Origin: Bacillus sp. FJAT-27225
GTDB taxonomy: Bacteria; Bacillota; Bacilli; Bacillales; Cytobacillaceae
Direction: 5' to 3'
Length of the DNA: 64,000 nucleotides
NCBI RefSeq assembly: GCF_001685025.1
Contig: NZ_MAYU01000025.1
Coordinates: 248,001 to 312,000 of the forward strand
The notes under the pieces were generated by a model that was not told the origin of the DNA, did not search any database, and saw only the letters and a list, made by a program, of their open reading frames with translations. The position numbers and the translations under genes are program-made. The number at the start of each line of letters is the position of its first letter. Position 1 is the stretch's first letter. Of the stretch, positions 51,148 through 59,775 are shown in pieces.

Positions 51148-51375
51148 TTATTTAGTTGCTTTTCCTGAAAAACTATCGAACGGTTCGTTATCATTGATTG
51201 ATGTGGATACAAAAATCCTCAGGCAACCATCAGCATGCTGCTGGCCAAATCCCTGGTTTTTCTTTGCGCTCACATTCCGATTGTGCTTTATTGTTGAATT
51301 AAAAGAAACAGTACTTAGGTGGTCGGTATTGTTTAATTTAATGCCTTTAATAGTGATATTGGTCGGGAGAAACAA
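51148..51375 (-). CDS. spore germination protein, GerPA/GerPF-like (copy 4)
   Basis: A 75-residue protein, the first of the minus-strand group and the most diverged: ITIKGIKLNNTDHLSTVSFNSTI, then AKKNQGFGQQHAD, which still follows the KRNQGFGEQNGD motif of the others. The start is TTG with AAGGAGGG upstream. Called by position and by this motif; the family link is therefore less sure than for copies 1 and 2. Confidence 0.68.
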   Translation of the reverse strand: MFLPTNITIKGIKLNNTDHLSTVSFNSTIKHNRNVSAKKNQGFGQQHADGCLRIFVSTSINDNEPFDSFSGKATK

Positions 51376-51555
51376 CGTGCCACCCTCCTTCTTTTATTTA
51401 GTTTTTTATAGACTATGCGCCTGAAGGGAGAATTATGATGCCTGTGACAGTGTCTGGAAAGCCAGCATGAAAGCCTGATAGCAACGCATGAATTAAGACA
51501 AACCAACATACTTATCTATAAGGGGCAGGCTTATGTAAAGCAAGGAGGATCCATC

Positions 51556-52029
51556 ATGGATATGAATAAGATAATGCAATGGATGGATATGGCGAAAAAA
51601 TATCAATCTTCTAATTTTTGGAGCGATATATTTGAACAGTCCTCCTTTGAAGAATTTATGAAAAGCAATCTCGATATGGGATGGGCGGGCCAATCTCGAG
51701 CTGACACAACACAAGCGAAAGGATTCCCTCCCACAGATATATACAAGACGGATGATGAAATTTTTGTAATCTCTGATTTGGCTGGTTATATGAAAGAGGA
51801 AATCAGACTGTCTGTTTCGGGTACAAAATTATTGATAAAAGGGAACAGGAACGAGATAGCTGCAGGAGAACCAGTCCAACAGGAGAGATATCAAGGGGAG
51901 TTTAACCGAATCATCCAGCTGCCTGAGCCGACTTTCCCAGACCAAATTCGGGCAAAGTTTACGAATGGACTGCTTATTATCAGATATCATCGGCAATTCA
52001 AATCAGATGAGCAAGTGCCAATAGAATAA
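51556..52029 (+). CDS. Hsp20/alpha-crystallin-family spore-associated protein
   Basis: A 157-residue protein with an alpha-crystallin domain (about 60-150): PPTDIYKTDDEIFVISDLAGYMKEEIRLSVSGTKLLIKG and the end FTNGLLIIRYHR, a variant of the GVLxV-type motif. The N-terminal region is Met/Asp-rich and helical. It is divergent from the four gerP-like genes. In B. cereus a related protein (GerT) affects germination and outgrowth, and spore coats contain others (CotP, CotM), so a spore role is likely here. AAGGAGGAT precedes ATG 51556. Confidence 0.78.
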   Translation: MDMNKIMQWMDMAKKYQSSNFWSDIFEQSSFEEFMKSNLDMGWAGQSRADTTQAKGFPPTDIYKTDDEIFVISDLAGYMKEEIRLSVSGTKLLIKGNRNEIAAGEPVQQERYQGEFNRIIQLPEPTFPDQIRAKFTNGLLIIRYHRQFKSDEQVPIE

Positions 52030-52097
52030 CACCCACTTCGCAGAAGAAACTATTTGCCTAAATTTTAATATCAAAAAAGACAAAGTGGGGTTCTGCT

Positions 52098-53069
52098 ATG
52101 TCAATAAAAGAGATATTCAATCCAAAAAGCAAAAAGGATGAACATAAAACCAGTGCTGAAGAAATAGAAAAGCTAACCTTAAGAATGAACACATTTGAAG
52201 TCAATATGAAGAGCCTGCTTACATTTGAAAAGCAGGTAAGGTCATCGATGCTTAAAAAAGAAAAGCCGGAAATAAACAGAAAACCACATTCTGACACCGA
52301 AAAAAGGAAGGTGAAGGATGAGGGGGAAATCGGCTTTGAGAAGCGGATTACAGACATTATAGAGGGGATACTTTCAGAAAAAACAGCCTCATATCGCGAA
52401 AAGGAACAAAGACTGCAGGAAAAAGTCCAGTCTATGGAAAAACTGCTTTCCGCTCTTTTACAACGGGAGAATCGCACGGAAATGGAAAGTAGTATCCGGC
52501 ATAGAATCCGGTTCGAACAAATACGAGAAGAGAGTAGTGAATCGGAAGGTAGAATAAATGAAGCGTTTTTGACGCTTAACGGAAAAATCACTGCCATTGA
52601 AAACAATTTACTGCTGGTCAATGAAGTACAGGCCGGGCTTTTAAGAAAGATGGACGAGCTTTCGGCCCAGTACCAATATTTAATTAACAATACTTCAGAA
52701 ACTCCCGAAAGTCCTGAAACAACCGAACAGAGGCTACTCTATAAGACATTATATATAGATAAAGTATACTTGGACAAATACGAGCAAAATAATACCTTTG
52801 GCCAGCTTGGTATCAATCAGTTGAGCGGTGCATTGAATATAGGAGCAACATACGGAAAAGATGCGATTCCTAATGAAGTAACAGAAAAATTGAAAGAAGA
52901 CATACAAAATATGAAAGCAGAAAAAGAGGAAATGGCAAAAAACGAGGAAGACGATTTGAAAACAATTGACGACGGTAATGCTGATGAGACTGTTCAGGAT
53001 GATTCATTTAATAGCGAAGAAGAGGCCAGTTATTGTGATATAGAGATAGAAGAAGATCCACCATGGTGA
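52098..53069 (+). CDS. coiled-coil spore protein, GerPC-like C-terminal segment
   Basis: A 323-residue, strongly charged protein. Residues 20-200 are predicted coiled coil with heptads (SAEEIEKLTLRMNTFEVNMKS and onwards). Residues 215-260 carry LYIDKVYLDKYEQNN and LGINQLSGALNIGATYG, a pattern of the type found in GerPC and related proteins (YxExN, LxGxLNIG). The C terminus is very acidic. It lies beside the GerPA/PF-like genes and is likely a coat or germination structural protein. The GerPC relation is by motif only. AAGTGGGG is the RBS. Confidence 0.58.
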   Translation: MSIKEIFNPKSKKDEHKTSAEEIEKLTLRMNTFEVNMKSLLTFEKQVRSSMLKKEKPEINRKPHSDTEKRKVKDEGEIGFEKRITDIIEGILSEKTASYREKEQRLQEKVQSMEKLLSALLQRENRTEMESSIRHRIRFEQIREESSESEGRINEAFLTLNGKITAIENNLLLVNEVQAGLLRKMDELSAQYQYLINNTSETPESPETTEQRLLYKTLYIDKVYLDKYEQNNTFGQLGINQLSGALNIGATYGKDAIPNEVTEKLKEDIQNMKAEKEEMAKNEEDDLKTIDDGNADETVQDDSFNSEEEASYCDIEIEEDPPW

Positions 53070-53149
53070 GACAATAAGGGAAAGGGAAAAAGAACCAAAA
53101 TCAAAGGAGGATTATCAAATAGAAACAGACATTAAGAAAACCAAACCAA

Positions 53150-53186
53150 AAAGGCGCCATAACCTCGAAGGTATGGCGCCTTTTCC
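53150..53186. terminator. Bidirectional terminator before tatA
   Basis: AAAAGGCGCCATA and TATGGCGCCTTTT form a 13-bp stem around a 10-base loop. It ends both the coiled-coil gene and, on the minus strand, tatA. Confidence 0.85.
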
Positions 53187-53190
53187 GTAT

Positions 53191-53382
53191 CTATTTAGTT
53201 GGGCGATTGTCATCTTTTGTAATTTCTTTTTTTATCTCTTCTGTAAGTCCTTCCGAGGCACGTTTAAATTCACGTATCGACCTACCTACAGCCCGGCCTA
53301 TCTCTGGCAATTTATTAGGACCGAATACAATCAGCGCCACAATAAGGATCAAAATCATTCCCGGTACACCGATATTAGCCAT
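53191..53382 (-). CDS. tatA: twin-arginine translocase subunit TatA
   Basis: A 63-residue protein: one N-terminal membrane helix (GMILILIVALIVFG), the conserved hinge FGPNKLPEIG, an amphipathic helix (RAVGRSIREFKRASEGL) and a charged tail. This is the pore-forming TatA/TatE pattern of the Tat system for folded proteins. No tatC is adjacent, so it is a solitary copy, as TatAc-type in Bacillus. GGAGATGAAAT precedes the ATG. Confidence 0.9.
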   Translation of the reverse strand: MANIGVPGMILILIVALIVFGPNKLPEIGRAVGRSIREFKRASEGLTEEIKKEITKDDNRPTK

Positions 53383-53632
53383 TATTTCATCTCCTAGTGG
53401 GAATTCATCTTGTCACACAAGTACAGTATACCTTTTTTAAAAAAAGAGGACTAGTAATATGGGTGTTTCCTTTTATGCCAAACAAAAATCTGCAATTCAA
53501 GGCGGCTATTAAAATACTCACGAATAGTACTTGAATTAATAATGAAGTTCACCTGGCATTTGACAACATTCGAAAAAGGAATTTCCGTTTTTTGGGAGAA
53601 TTTATAAAGTAAACGATTAAAGGAGGAGGTTC

Positions 53633-53920
53633 TTGGAATACTTAGTGGTTTTTAGCTTCCATTTCTTCATTATGGGTTCATTCGTTATGTTCTTAAGTGG
53701 ACTATTAGGTTTCCTTTTTCCCAGGGTCATATCTTTTTTTGTGGTCATTATACTAAGTATGTTGATAGGCTATATCTATTCCGTAATTTATGAGGTCCCT
53801 GGTTTAGCTTTCTTCTCTGCTTTATTTAATGGAACTCTTTCCCTCCTTGCTCTTGGATTTGTTAAGGCATACTATTATTCAAAGCAAAAGGCTCAAGAAA
53901 TCAGCGATATCGATTTATGA
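53633..53920 (+). CDS. small membrane protein
   Basis: A 95-residue protein with three hydrophobic segments (3-25, 29-46 and 56-75) and a charged end (KQKAQEISDIDL). Start TTG 53633 is closely preceded by AAAGGAGGAGG. No family recognised. It is followed by a CPBP protease gene after 120 bases; both may be transcribed together. Confidence 0.62.
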   Translation: MEYLVVFSFHFFIMGSFVMFLSGLLGFLFPRVISFFVVIILSMLIGYIYSVIYEVPGLAFFSALFNGTLSLLALGFVKAYYYSKQKAQEISDIDL

Positions 53921-54041
53921 TACAGTTCATTGTGAATGCCTATATCGCAGTTTTTATTTAAAAAAGCAAGTCAGCTGAATGTGAAAAAGGATTACCTTAA
54001 CGAATATATAATTTAGTAGTTTAGATGAAAGGAGATTTCTG

Positions 54042-54680
54042 TTGAAGTTACAACTAAATAAACCAAATCCAAGTACCTCCATTTTTAATATCACGGGAAA
54101 AATCATACTTTTTGTATTAATTGTTTTTATTGGATATTTCCTCCGGGGTATTAAATTACCCGAGCAATTTATAATCATAACCGATACGTTGCCAGAGGGT
54201 ACTTTTAATTCCCAACTGCAAAATAGAATAATATTAATACTGTTTTTAGTCATTGCGTTTTTTTTATCAGGCAGGAAGTACCAGCATCTTTTTAGTGTAT
54301 CACCCCTAAAAAAGAAAGAAACCTACTTTTGGATATTCGGGGCGATGGCATTAGTTGTTTTACTGCTGCACCAGCCCTTTTCTTTTTATTTGCTGCCTTT
54401 CCGGTTTGAGGAATATATCCAATATGTTATCATTACCTGCATCATTGTCCCCATTGATGAAGAATTCTTTTATAGAGGGTTACTTCTTTTAATCCCTTTT
54501 AGAACATTACGTTATGCAATGTTATTCATTTCTTCCTTTCTCTTTGCTTTTATCCATTCCGCTGTTTTTAGTTCGCTGCTGTTAGGCCTTGCCCTTGGTA
54601 TTCTTGCCCTTCGGTTTAGCAACTTATTGGTGCCAATCCTGGCACATTCTCTATGGAATGTGTTCTCCATTTTTTTCTGA
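54042..54680 (+). CDS. CPBP-family intramembrane metalloprotease (CAAX/Abi type)
   Basis: A 212-residue polytopic membrane protein. The first conserved motif is IDEEFFYRGLLLL (EExxxR), the second is FAFIHSAVF, and the third is AHSLWNVF; histidines and glutamates form the intramembrane metal site. In Firmicutes such proteins often serve as bacteriocin-immunity or membrane-protein-processing factors; no bacteriocin gene is seen nearby. Start is TTG with AAAGGAG about 8 bases before it. Confidence 0.83.
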   Translation: MKLQLNKPNPSTSIFNITGKIILFVLIVFIGYFLRGIKLPEQFIIITDTLPEGTFNSQLQNRIILILFLVIAFFLSGRKYQHLFSVSPLKKKETYFWIFGAMALVVLLLHQPFSFYLLPFRFEEYIQYVIITCIIVPIDEEFFYRGLLLLIPFRTLRYAMLFISSFLFAFIHSAVFSSLLLGLALGILALRFSNLLVPILAHSLWNVFSIFF

Positions 54681-54845
54681 TTGAATTTTAGTAAAGCTAA
54701 GTAATGAGAAAAATAACCCAATATATAAGGAGAGTTGAATCAATCAACATGCATTTATAGGTACGTGTTGAATGTCTTTTTAATTCTTCCAACAGTCTGT
54801 TTCTTATAGTTTTGGTTTTCTGGAAATTTTATTCGGAGGAAAGGA

Positions 54846-54986
54846 ATGAGGTGGATCATGTCATTTGATTGGATGAGTAAAATCAGGCAGGCCAAAAACC
54901 AATTATATGAGCCTAATCACCTCACTTATGAGCCTCATATGAGCCTTTTTTGCATCGATATGAGCATTTATTGGAAAGTACTTTAA
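54846..54986 (+). CDS. doubtful small reading frame over reiterated words
   Basis: A 46-codon frame with a good ribosome site (GGAGGAAAGG) and two possible ATG codons (54846, 54858). The first 18 codons look gene-like (SFDWMSKIRQAKNQ), but the rest is encoded by the TATGAGCC words. It might be a gene whose end was replaced by the reiterated sequence, or not a gene at all. Confidence 0.3.
   Translation: MRWIMSFDWMSKIRQAKNQLYEPNHLTYEPHMSLFCIDMSIYWKVL
54904..54970. repeat. TATGAGC words, 21-nt phasing
   Basis: TATGAGC starts at 54906, 54927, 54938 and 54959; spacing is 21, 11 and 21 bases. Located between the CPBP protease gene and the MFS terminator. Confidence 0.55.
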
Positions 54987-55008
54987 TGAGCAAACCTGAA
55001 ATGGGGCT

Positions 55009-55047
55009 GTACCAAATGTCAATGGTGACACTGGTACAACCCCAGTT
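55009..55047 (-). terminator. Terminator of the MFS gene
   Basis: TGTACCA and TGGTACA pair, extended by GGGG/CCCC with one bulge on each side, around a long loop. It is about 10 bases past the stop of the minus-strand gene. Confidence 0.65.
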
Positions 55048-55055
55048 TGTTATAG

Positions 55056-56288
55056 TTAATCCCCTTCGAATGCTAATTTGATTCGTTCAGGTTGTTTTTT
55101 CTTATTCGCTTCGGTTGGTGCCTTTTTTCTGCTGCCAATGAGATACAATAACAGAATAACGACCATAAACGCTGCAGAGGAACTGAACGTCATGCCGTAT
55201 CCAACATTTTTTGCTAAAAACCCGAGACCTACAGATCCAACCGCTAAGCCAAAATCAATAAATATAAGAAGCATCGAATTGGCGGTTGCTTTTTTGTCCG
55301 GCGGAACAAGTGTTAATGCCCAAGCCTGGATAGTTGGATGGATGACTCCGTAAGCGATTCCGAATAATATTCCTGAAACCCAAACCATCATCATACCAGT
55401 AGAAAAGCCCAATAAGACCAACCCAGCAGCACCTGAGATAGCGGCCGGAATAATGAGGATCCGATGGCCCCATCTATCAAAAATTTTTCCAGAGAAAAAT
55501 CGAACTAAAACCATTGCAATTGCTTGTGCAATAAAAAACTGTGAAATCTTTCCCCCGACATTGATTTCTTTTCCAAACGCTCCTATAAAATTGACCGTTC
55601 CTGCGATTGCCATATAATTGAGCGCCACCAAAATACTTGGAAGAAGAACTCGCTTATCGAACATGTACTTATAAAAAGGTTCTTTATTTGTCTCCTTTTG
55701 CGGTTCTTCTTCTTGTTTAATCGTATTATTTTTTGTAAAGAAACTGCAGACTAATGAAAAAGCCATAAGCCCCAGAGTTAATATCATCATGGAACGGAAT
55801 GAGTAATTTGCCAGATATGAAATCGCAATTAATGGCCCCATTGTCGTTCCAACGCTAGTCGACATTGCGAAAAAAACAATGCCCTCACCCAGCCGGGATT
55901 TGGGAACAATGTTACTTGATATCGTAAAAACTAAAATCGTTAGCATACTAAATCCAATACCTTGCAGCGCTCGAATGAAAATTAAAAAACCAATCGATTG
56001 ATTTACTAAAGTAAGACCGATTGTTCCCGAAAAATATACAAGTGAGATAATGAGGAGCAATTTCATATTCACTTTTTGGATAATTACACTGGCAAAGAAG
56101 CGTGTAACCAATGATGCTAACATCAAGGTCGTGGTCATGATTCCTGCAATTGCAGGATTATTACTAATAGATGATACGAAAATTGGGAAACCCGCTGTGA
56201 TCATATAAAAAGAAGCGAACATGACCGATGACAATAAAATAATAATGACATATTGGTTTGTCCATAATTTAGCTTTTAGTTTACCCAT
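55056..56288 (-). CDS. MFS transporter
   Basis: A 410-residue transporter with 12 predicted helices. Conserved features are the loop after helix 2 (RFFASVIIQKV), the helix 4-5 region RALQGIGFSMLTILVFTISSNIVP and SVGTTMGPLIAISYLA, and the second-half loop GKIFDRWGHRILI (motif A copy). It resembles YfkF/YttB-type exporters of Bacillus; substrate unknown. ATG 56288 follows GGCGG at a distance. No regulator is adjacent. Confidence 0.83.
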   Translation of the reverse strand: MGKLKAKLWTNQYVIIILLSSVMFASFYMITAGFPIFVSSISNNPAIAGIMTTTLMLASLVTRFFASVIIQKVNMKLLLIISLVYFSGTIGLTLVNQSIGFLIFIRALQGIGFSMLTILVFTISSNIVPKSRLGEGIVFFAMSTSVGTTMGPLIAISYLANYSFRSMMILTLGLMAFSLVCSFFTKNNTIKQEEEPQKETNKEPFYKYMFDKRVLLPSILVALNYMAIAGTVNFIGAFGKEINVGGKISQFFIAQAIAMVLVRFFSGKIFDRWGHRILIIPAAISGAAGLVLLGFSTGMMMVWVSGILFGIAYGVIHPTIQAWALTLVPPDKKATANSMLLIFIDFGLAVGSVGLGFLAKNVGYGMTFSSSAAFMVVILLLYLIGSRKKAPTEANKKKQPERIKLAFEGD

Positions 56289-56590
56289 ATTGTAAATGAA
56301 CCGCCTTTCAGGGCTTTTTGTTGAATCATGAAATTTATTCTTTCCTAATTTTTATAAAATATTTGACGAAAATTTAGAACCTGGATTAAGATATCGACAG
56401 GAAATTCGGCAATAGCTGTATCTGTTTGTATTGTAAGTTTAAATTTTGTTCGAATACTATAATTCAGTGGTAAGAAAGCCTCCTGATTGAATTGCCTCGT
56501 ATCCTTTTATAAAAACAAGAGCAAACGTTACATTCATAAAAATAATGTGTAATAAGTACAAGCATGAAAATAGCCATCCAAACAATCAGA
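56289..56590. other. Intergenic stretch
   Basis: Promoter region of the minus-strand MFS gene at its left. No gene seen. A terminator (56591-56626) follows on the plus strand without an obvious gene before it, so an unrecognised small RNA or a lost gene is possible. Confidence 0.35.
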
Positions 56591-56626
56591 GATGCCTTAA
56601 TCCAAGTGGATTAAGGCATCTTTTTA
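56591..56626 (+). terminator. Terminator-like hairpin (recurrent type), no upstream gene
   Basis: GATGCCTTAATCC and GGATTAAGGCATC form a 13-bp perfect stem with a 4-base loop, followed by TTTTTATT. There is no plus-strand gene within 1.9 kb before it. Confidence 0.75.
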
Positions 56627-56723
56627 TTGAGTTCATTGTTATTGGAAAGGTGAAGTTCCTATTTGTCTATTTTTTGAGGACTACTTTTGATTCTAACAGA
56701 ATAATGTTTTGGGCGAATATCCG

Positions 56724-56773
56724 TTGACTTAACGCTTCATATGTTATATGGTTAATTACATAAGTAATTAACC
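56724..56773 (+). promoter_or_regulatory. Promoter with GntR operator 2
   Basis: TTGACT (56724-56729), 17 bases and TATGGT (56747-56752); the perfect palindrome GGTTAATTAC-ATAA-GTAATTAACC (56750-56773) covers the -10 end and the start point. Likely bound by the GntR protein encoded 19 bases further on. Confidence 0.68.
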
Positions 56774-56791
56774 AATGTGGTGGTGTGTATT

Positions 56792-57163
56792 ATGGTGTTT
56801 ACAATGGACGACAGCCGTCCGATTTTTGTGCAAATAGCCGAGCTGATCGAAGACGATATTATTGAAGGCAGGTTACCGGAGGAATCGCAAGTGCCGTCAA
56901 CGACTCAATTTGCATCGTTTTTTCAAATCAATCCGGCAACGGCAGCCAAAGGCGTTAATTTGCTAGTGGATGATAATATTTTGTACAAAAAGCGGGGGAT
57001 AGGCATGTTTGTGGCGACAGGTGCAAAAGCAAGGCTGATGGAGAAGCGGAAGGAGAGTTTTTACGAACAATATGTTGTTGCGATGATTCGCGAGGCAGAA
57101 AAACTTGGTATTTCCAAAGACCAATTGTCAGATATGATTCGGAGAGGGGAAGCGACAAAATGA
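56792..57163 (+). CDS. GntR-family (YhcF/YtrA type) transcriptional regulator
   Basis: A 123-residue short GntR regulator: PIFVQIAELIEDDIIEGRLPEESQVPSTTQFASFFQINPATAAKGVNLLVDDNIL is the winged-helix domain, followed by a helical tail (YEQYVVAMIREAEKLGISKDQL). ATG 56792 is chosen; the GTG at 56777 and ATG 56804 are alternatives. It overlaps the ABC ATPase gene by 4 bases. It differs from the regulator at 44188 and has its own operator sequence. Confidence 0.87.
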   Translation: MVFTMDDSRPIFVQIAELIEDDIIEGRLPEESQVPSTTQFASFFQINPATAAKGVNLLVDDNILYKKRGIGMFVATGAKARLMEKRKESFYEQYVVAMIREAEKLGISKDQLSDMIRRGEATK

Positions 57164-58056
57164 AGAATATTGTTGAAGTCCAAGGACTGACCAAAAGATA
57201 TGGCGGCATCAATGCAGTCGACGATGTCAGCTTTACAATGGAAGCTGGAAAAATTTACGGATTGCTAGGCCGAAACGGCGCGGGCAAAACAACGATCATG
57301 CACATGCTGACGGCCCAGTTATTTCCGACAAGCGGGAAGGTACGCGTGTTCGGAGAGGCTCCATATGAGAACAATCGTGTATTGAGCCAAGTTTGTTTTA
57401 TTAAAGAAAGTCAGAAGTATCCAGACCATTTTCGAGTCATCGACGTACTGGAGTTGTGTTCGATTATTTTCCCCAATTGGGATAAGCAATTTGCTGATCA
57501 ATTGGTTAATGAGTTCCGTATCCCTCTGAAACGGGCGATAAAGAAGTTGTCACGAGGTATGCTTTCGTCCGTCGGCGTCATCATCGGTTTGGCGAGCCGC
57601 GCCCCTCTGACCATGTTCGACGAGCCTTACCTAGGGCTGGACGCTGTATCACGGGAGTTGTTCTATGATCGGCTGATTGAGGATTACGCGGAGCACCCTA
57701 GAACAATCGTTTTGTCAACGCATTTAATCGACGAGGTGAGCCGGATTTTAGAGCATATAATTGTCATCGATAGCGGTGAGCTTATCCTAAATGAGGATGC
57801 GGATGCCATACGCGGGAAAGCTTATAGCGCCATAGGTCTGGCGGATAAAGTAGAATCTTTCCTTTCCGGGCAGGAGATGATTGATCGAAAACCACTCGGC
57901 GGCCTTTTGTCGGCAACCGTAATTGGCAGTCTGGATACTGAAAAGCGGAAACAGGCCGAATTACTAGGGCTGGAGCTTACCCCGGTATCACTTCAACAAT
58001 TGATCGTTCATTTGACCAAACAAAATTCTGATCACAGGGCGGTGGATATCCGATGA
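57160..58056 (+). CDS. ABC transporter ATP-binding protein
   Basis: A 298-residue ATPase with Walker A GRNGAGKTT, a non-canonical signature LSRGMLSSV, Walker B LTMFDEPYLGLD and the switch histidine in VLSTHLIDE. The roughly 80 extra C-terminal residues form a further small domain, as in YhcG-type or BcrA-type proteins. Start and stop overlap the neighbouring genes by 4 bases each, which indicates tight coupling. Together with the next gene it forms an exporter. Confidence 0.88.
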   Translation: MKNIVEVQGLTKRYGGINAVDDVSFTMEAGKIYGLLGRNGAGKTTIMHMLTAQLFPTSGKVRVFGEAPYENNRVLSQVCFIKESQKYPDHFRVIDVLELCSIIFPNWDKQFADQLVNEFRIPLKRAIKKLSRGMLSSVGVIIGLASRAPLTMFDEPYLGLDAVSRELFYDRLIEDYAEHPRTIVLSTHLIDEVSRILEHIIVIDSGELILNEDADAIRGKAYSAIGLADKVESFLSGQEMIDRKPLGGLLSATVIGSLDTEKRKQAELLGLELTPVSLQQLIVHLTKQNSDHRAVDIR

Positions 58057-58739
58057 ATCAAATTACGACTGTAATGAAAATTCATGCCAAGGATAAATTT
58101 ACTTGGTTGATCGTTCCATGGTTTTTTGTATTGCTTCCTTCTTTTTTAGTAAACCTTATGGTCGGATGGATAGTCCATCCGGAAAAAGGATTTTATACAG
58201 GAGGTTTGGCTTCCATCTTTATTTGTATGTTGGTTGTAGGGATTCTTATGCTGGCGAAAAGCTTTCCGTTTGCACTAGGACTGAGCATCAGTAGAACGGA
58301 CTTTTTTCTTGGGACTCTCATGATGGTAACCGTTATTTGCTTGGGTAGTTCTGCTGTGCTTATGGGGCTTTCGTTCGTGGAGGGTGATTGGGCCTGGGGA
58401 GTCGGACTGCATTTTTTCAACCTTCCTTATTTGAGTGAAGGTCCCCTGGTGGAACGGTGGTGGACCATATTCGCGATAACGTTTCATATGACCTACCTTG
58501 GATTCGCCATTGTCGCCGTATACAGGCGATTTGGGAGAATCGGTCTGTTCATTTTGTTTCCAGTTGTTTTTGTTGCCGGGTCGGTGCTTGGCTTCTTGTG
58601 CACGTATTACGGCTGGTGGATGGACATCTTCAATTGGCTAAGCGGATATTCTGCCGCTCAATTAGCTTCTTGGTTGTTTGTTGGCGCGGTTATCTATGTT
58701 CTGCTTTCGTTTTTCATGGTCCGTAAAGCCACCGTTTAG
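58053..58739 (+). CDS. ABC transporter permease subunit
   Basis: A 228-residue protein with six predicted helices. Poorly conserved but placed after, and overlapping, the ATPase gene, as in yhcFGH-type operons. The end is followed by a strong terminator about 130 bases later. It should form the membrane channel of the second GntR-controlled transporter. Confidence 0.78.
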   Translation: MNQITTVMKIHAKDKFTWLIVPWFFVLLPSFLVNLMVGWIVHPEKGFYTGGLASIFICMLVVGILMLAKSFPFALGLSISRTDFFLGTLMMVTVICLGSSAVLMGLSFVEGDWAWGVGLHFFNLPYLSEGPLVERWWTIFAITFHMTYLGFAIVAVYRRFGRIGLFILFPVVFVAGSVLGFLCTYYGWWMDIFNWLSGYSAAQLASWLFVGAVIYVLLSFFMVRKATV

Positions 58740-58869
58740 CCATTGACAGGATGTATGGGTGTCTCTCAACCTGGGGGGTATAAGGGATTAATCTTACAGC
58801 TAAGTATCAAAAAGTCTATTGTTTAAAAGCGACTTATTCTGAGTAATCGTTAAACAAGAATCTTCAACA

Positions 58870-58912
58870 ATAAGGCGCTTTCCTGAAATAAGGAAAGCGC
58901 CATTTTTTTAGA
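58870..58912 (+). terminator. Terminator of the second GntR-ABC operon
   Basis: GGCGCTTTCC and GGAAAGCGCC form a 10-bp stem around TGAAATAA, followed by ATTTTTTT. Confidence 0.8.
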
Positions 58913-59056
58913 AAACTAACGCGCTTGGAATATATATCGACACATTTTTATAGACTATGCGTGGGTTCAGGGAGGATTCAAGCACCTTTTGGCGAATCCT
59001 TTATTTAAGGAAAATAATTGGAAATCAATAAGAGCAAAAAACAAGAGGGGGAGCAA
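58913..59056. other. Leader region of the DUF2711 gene
   Basis: AGGATTC and GAATCCT (58971-59000) pair around a loop of about 14 bases and are followed by TTATTT; it may be another terminator or a leader hairpin. No gene seen. Confidence 0.35.
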
Positions 59057-59749
59057 ATGTCAGATTCAAGAATAATGCCAGATCCTCATAGATATGCTGT
59101 ATGTGCCAAGGAAGATATACCAATTAAGGAGTTCTATCAAGGCGTCTTTGAGGAGGTCTTTATTTTATATCACCCGTTTATAAAGCCTAAAACAATGGAA
59201 TGGAACGATGAAGAGTATTTCGGGAAAAATGTTATCTCCACACATTGTGAACCAATTTCCTGGACAGACTTCCTGGCCTTGTCTTCAATTGAAAGCCACA
59301 AAAAGTTGGATATCGGACTCAGGTCATATATAGGCGGATTAAACCAGCAATTTGCCGGTAAGGAAGCAGCTCACGTGATCCAGGAGGTTTGTGAAAAAAA
59401 CAAATTGATCGTACCATCTGAAGGATATTTTTCAGAACTTCTGTTTAATAAAATGTTGGAGGCCATTAAACAGGAAGGGCACGAGTGGATATGGTGCGGA
59501 GATGAATTTGGGACGGAACGGAAACTGCACTATATTGAGGATGTAATCGAAGACAATAATCCTTTTGGAAATCAGAGAGTCAATCTTTTTACTCATGATG
59601 CGAGTATTTTGCTGACGACACATTGGGACAGCCATTTTTCTCTTTTGTGCTCAGACAAGGAAACAGTACATAGAATAGTGAGTTTATGCAATCTGGAAGG
59701 CTTTTATTGCACGGATAAGACCCAACTATATTGGAGTATTTTTGACTAA
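59057..59749 (+). CDS. DUF2711-family protein
   Basis: A 230-residue soluble protein. The N-terminal stretch CAKEDIPIKEFYQGVFEEVFILYHPFIKP and the region WIWCGDEFGTERKLHYIEDVI, then LLTTHWDSHFSLLCSD, match the DUF2711 family of Bacilli. ATG 59057 is supported by GAGGGGGAG; an earlier TTG at 59018 is less likely. It precedes a small membrane-anchored protein by 26 bases. Function unknown. Confidence 0.72.
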   Translation: MSDSRIMPDPHRYAVCAKEDIPIKEFYQGVFEEVFILYHPFIKPKTMEWNDEEYFGKNVISTHCEPISWTDFLALSSIESHKKLDIGLRSYIGGLNQQFAGKEAAHVIQEVCEKNKLIVPSEGYFSELLFNKMLEAIKQEGHEWIWCGDEFGTERKLHYIEDVIEDNNPFGNQRVNLFTHDASILLTTHWDSHFSLLCSDKETVHRIVSLCNLEGFYCTDKTQLYWSIFD

Positions 59750-59775
59750 AATGGGCGTATTTCTGGAGGAGTTAA

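Noticed and set aside
53121-53190. Small gene after GGAGG at 53106
   Set aside because: No ordinary start codon at the right distance, and the frame enters the tatA terminator.
56545-56727. Small plus-strand gene
   Set aside because: The frame runs across a perfect terminator hairpin and has no ribosome binding site.
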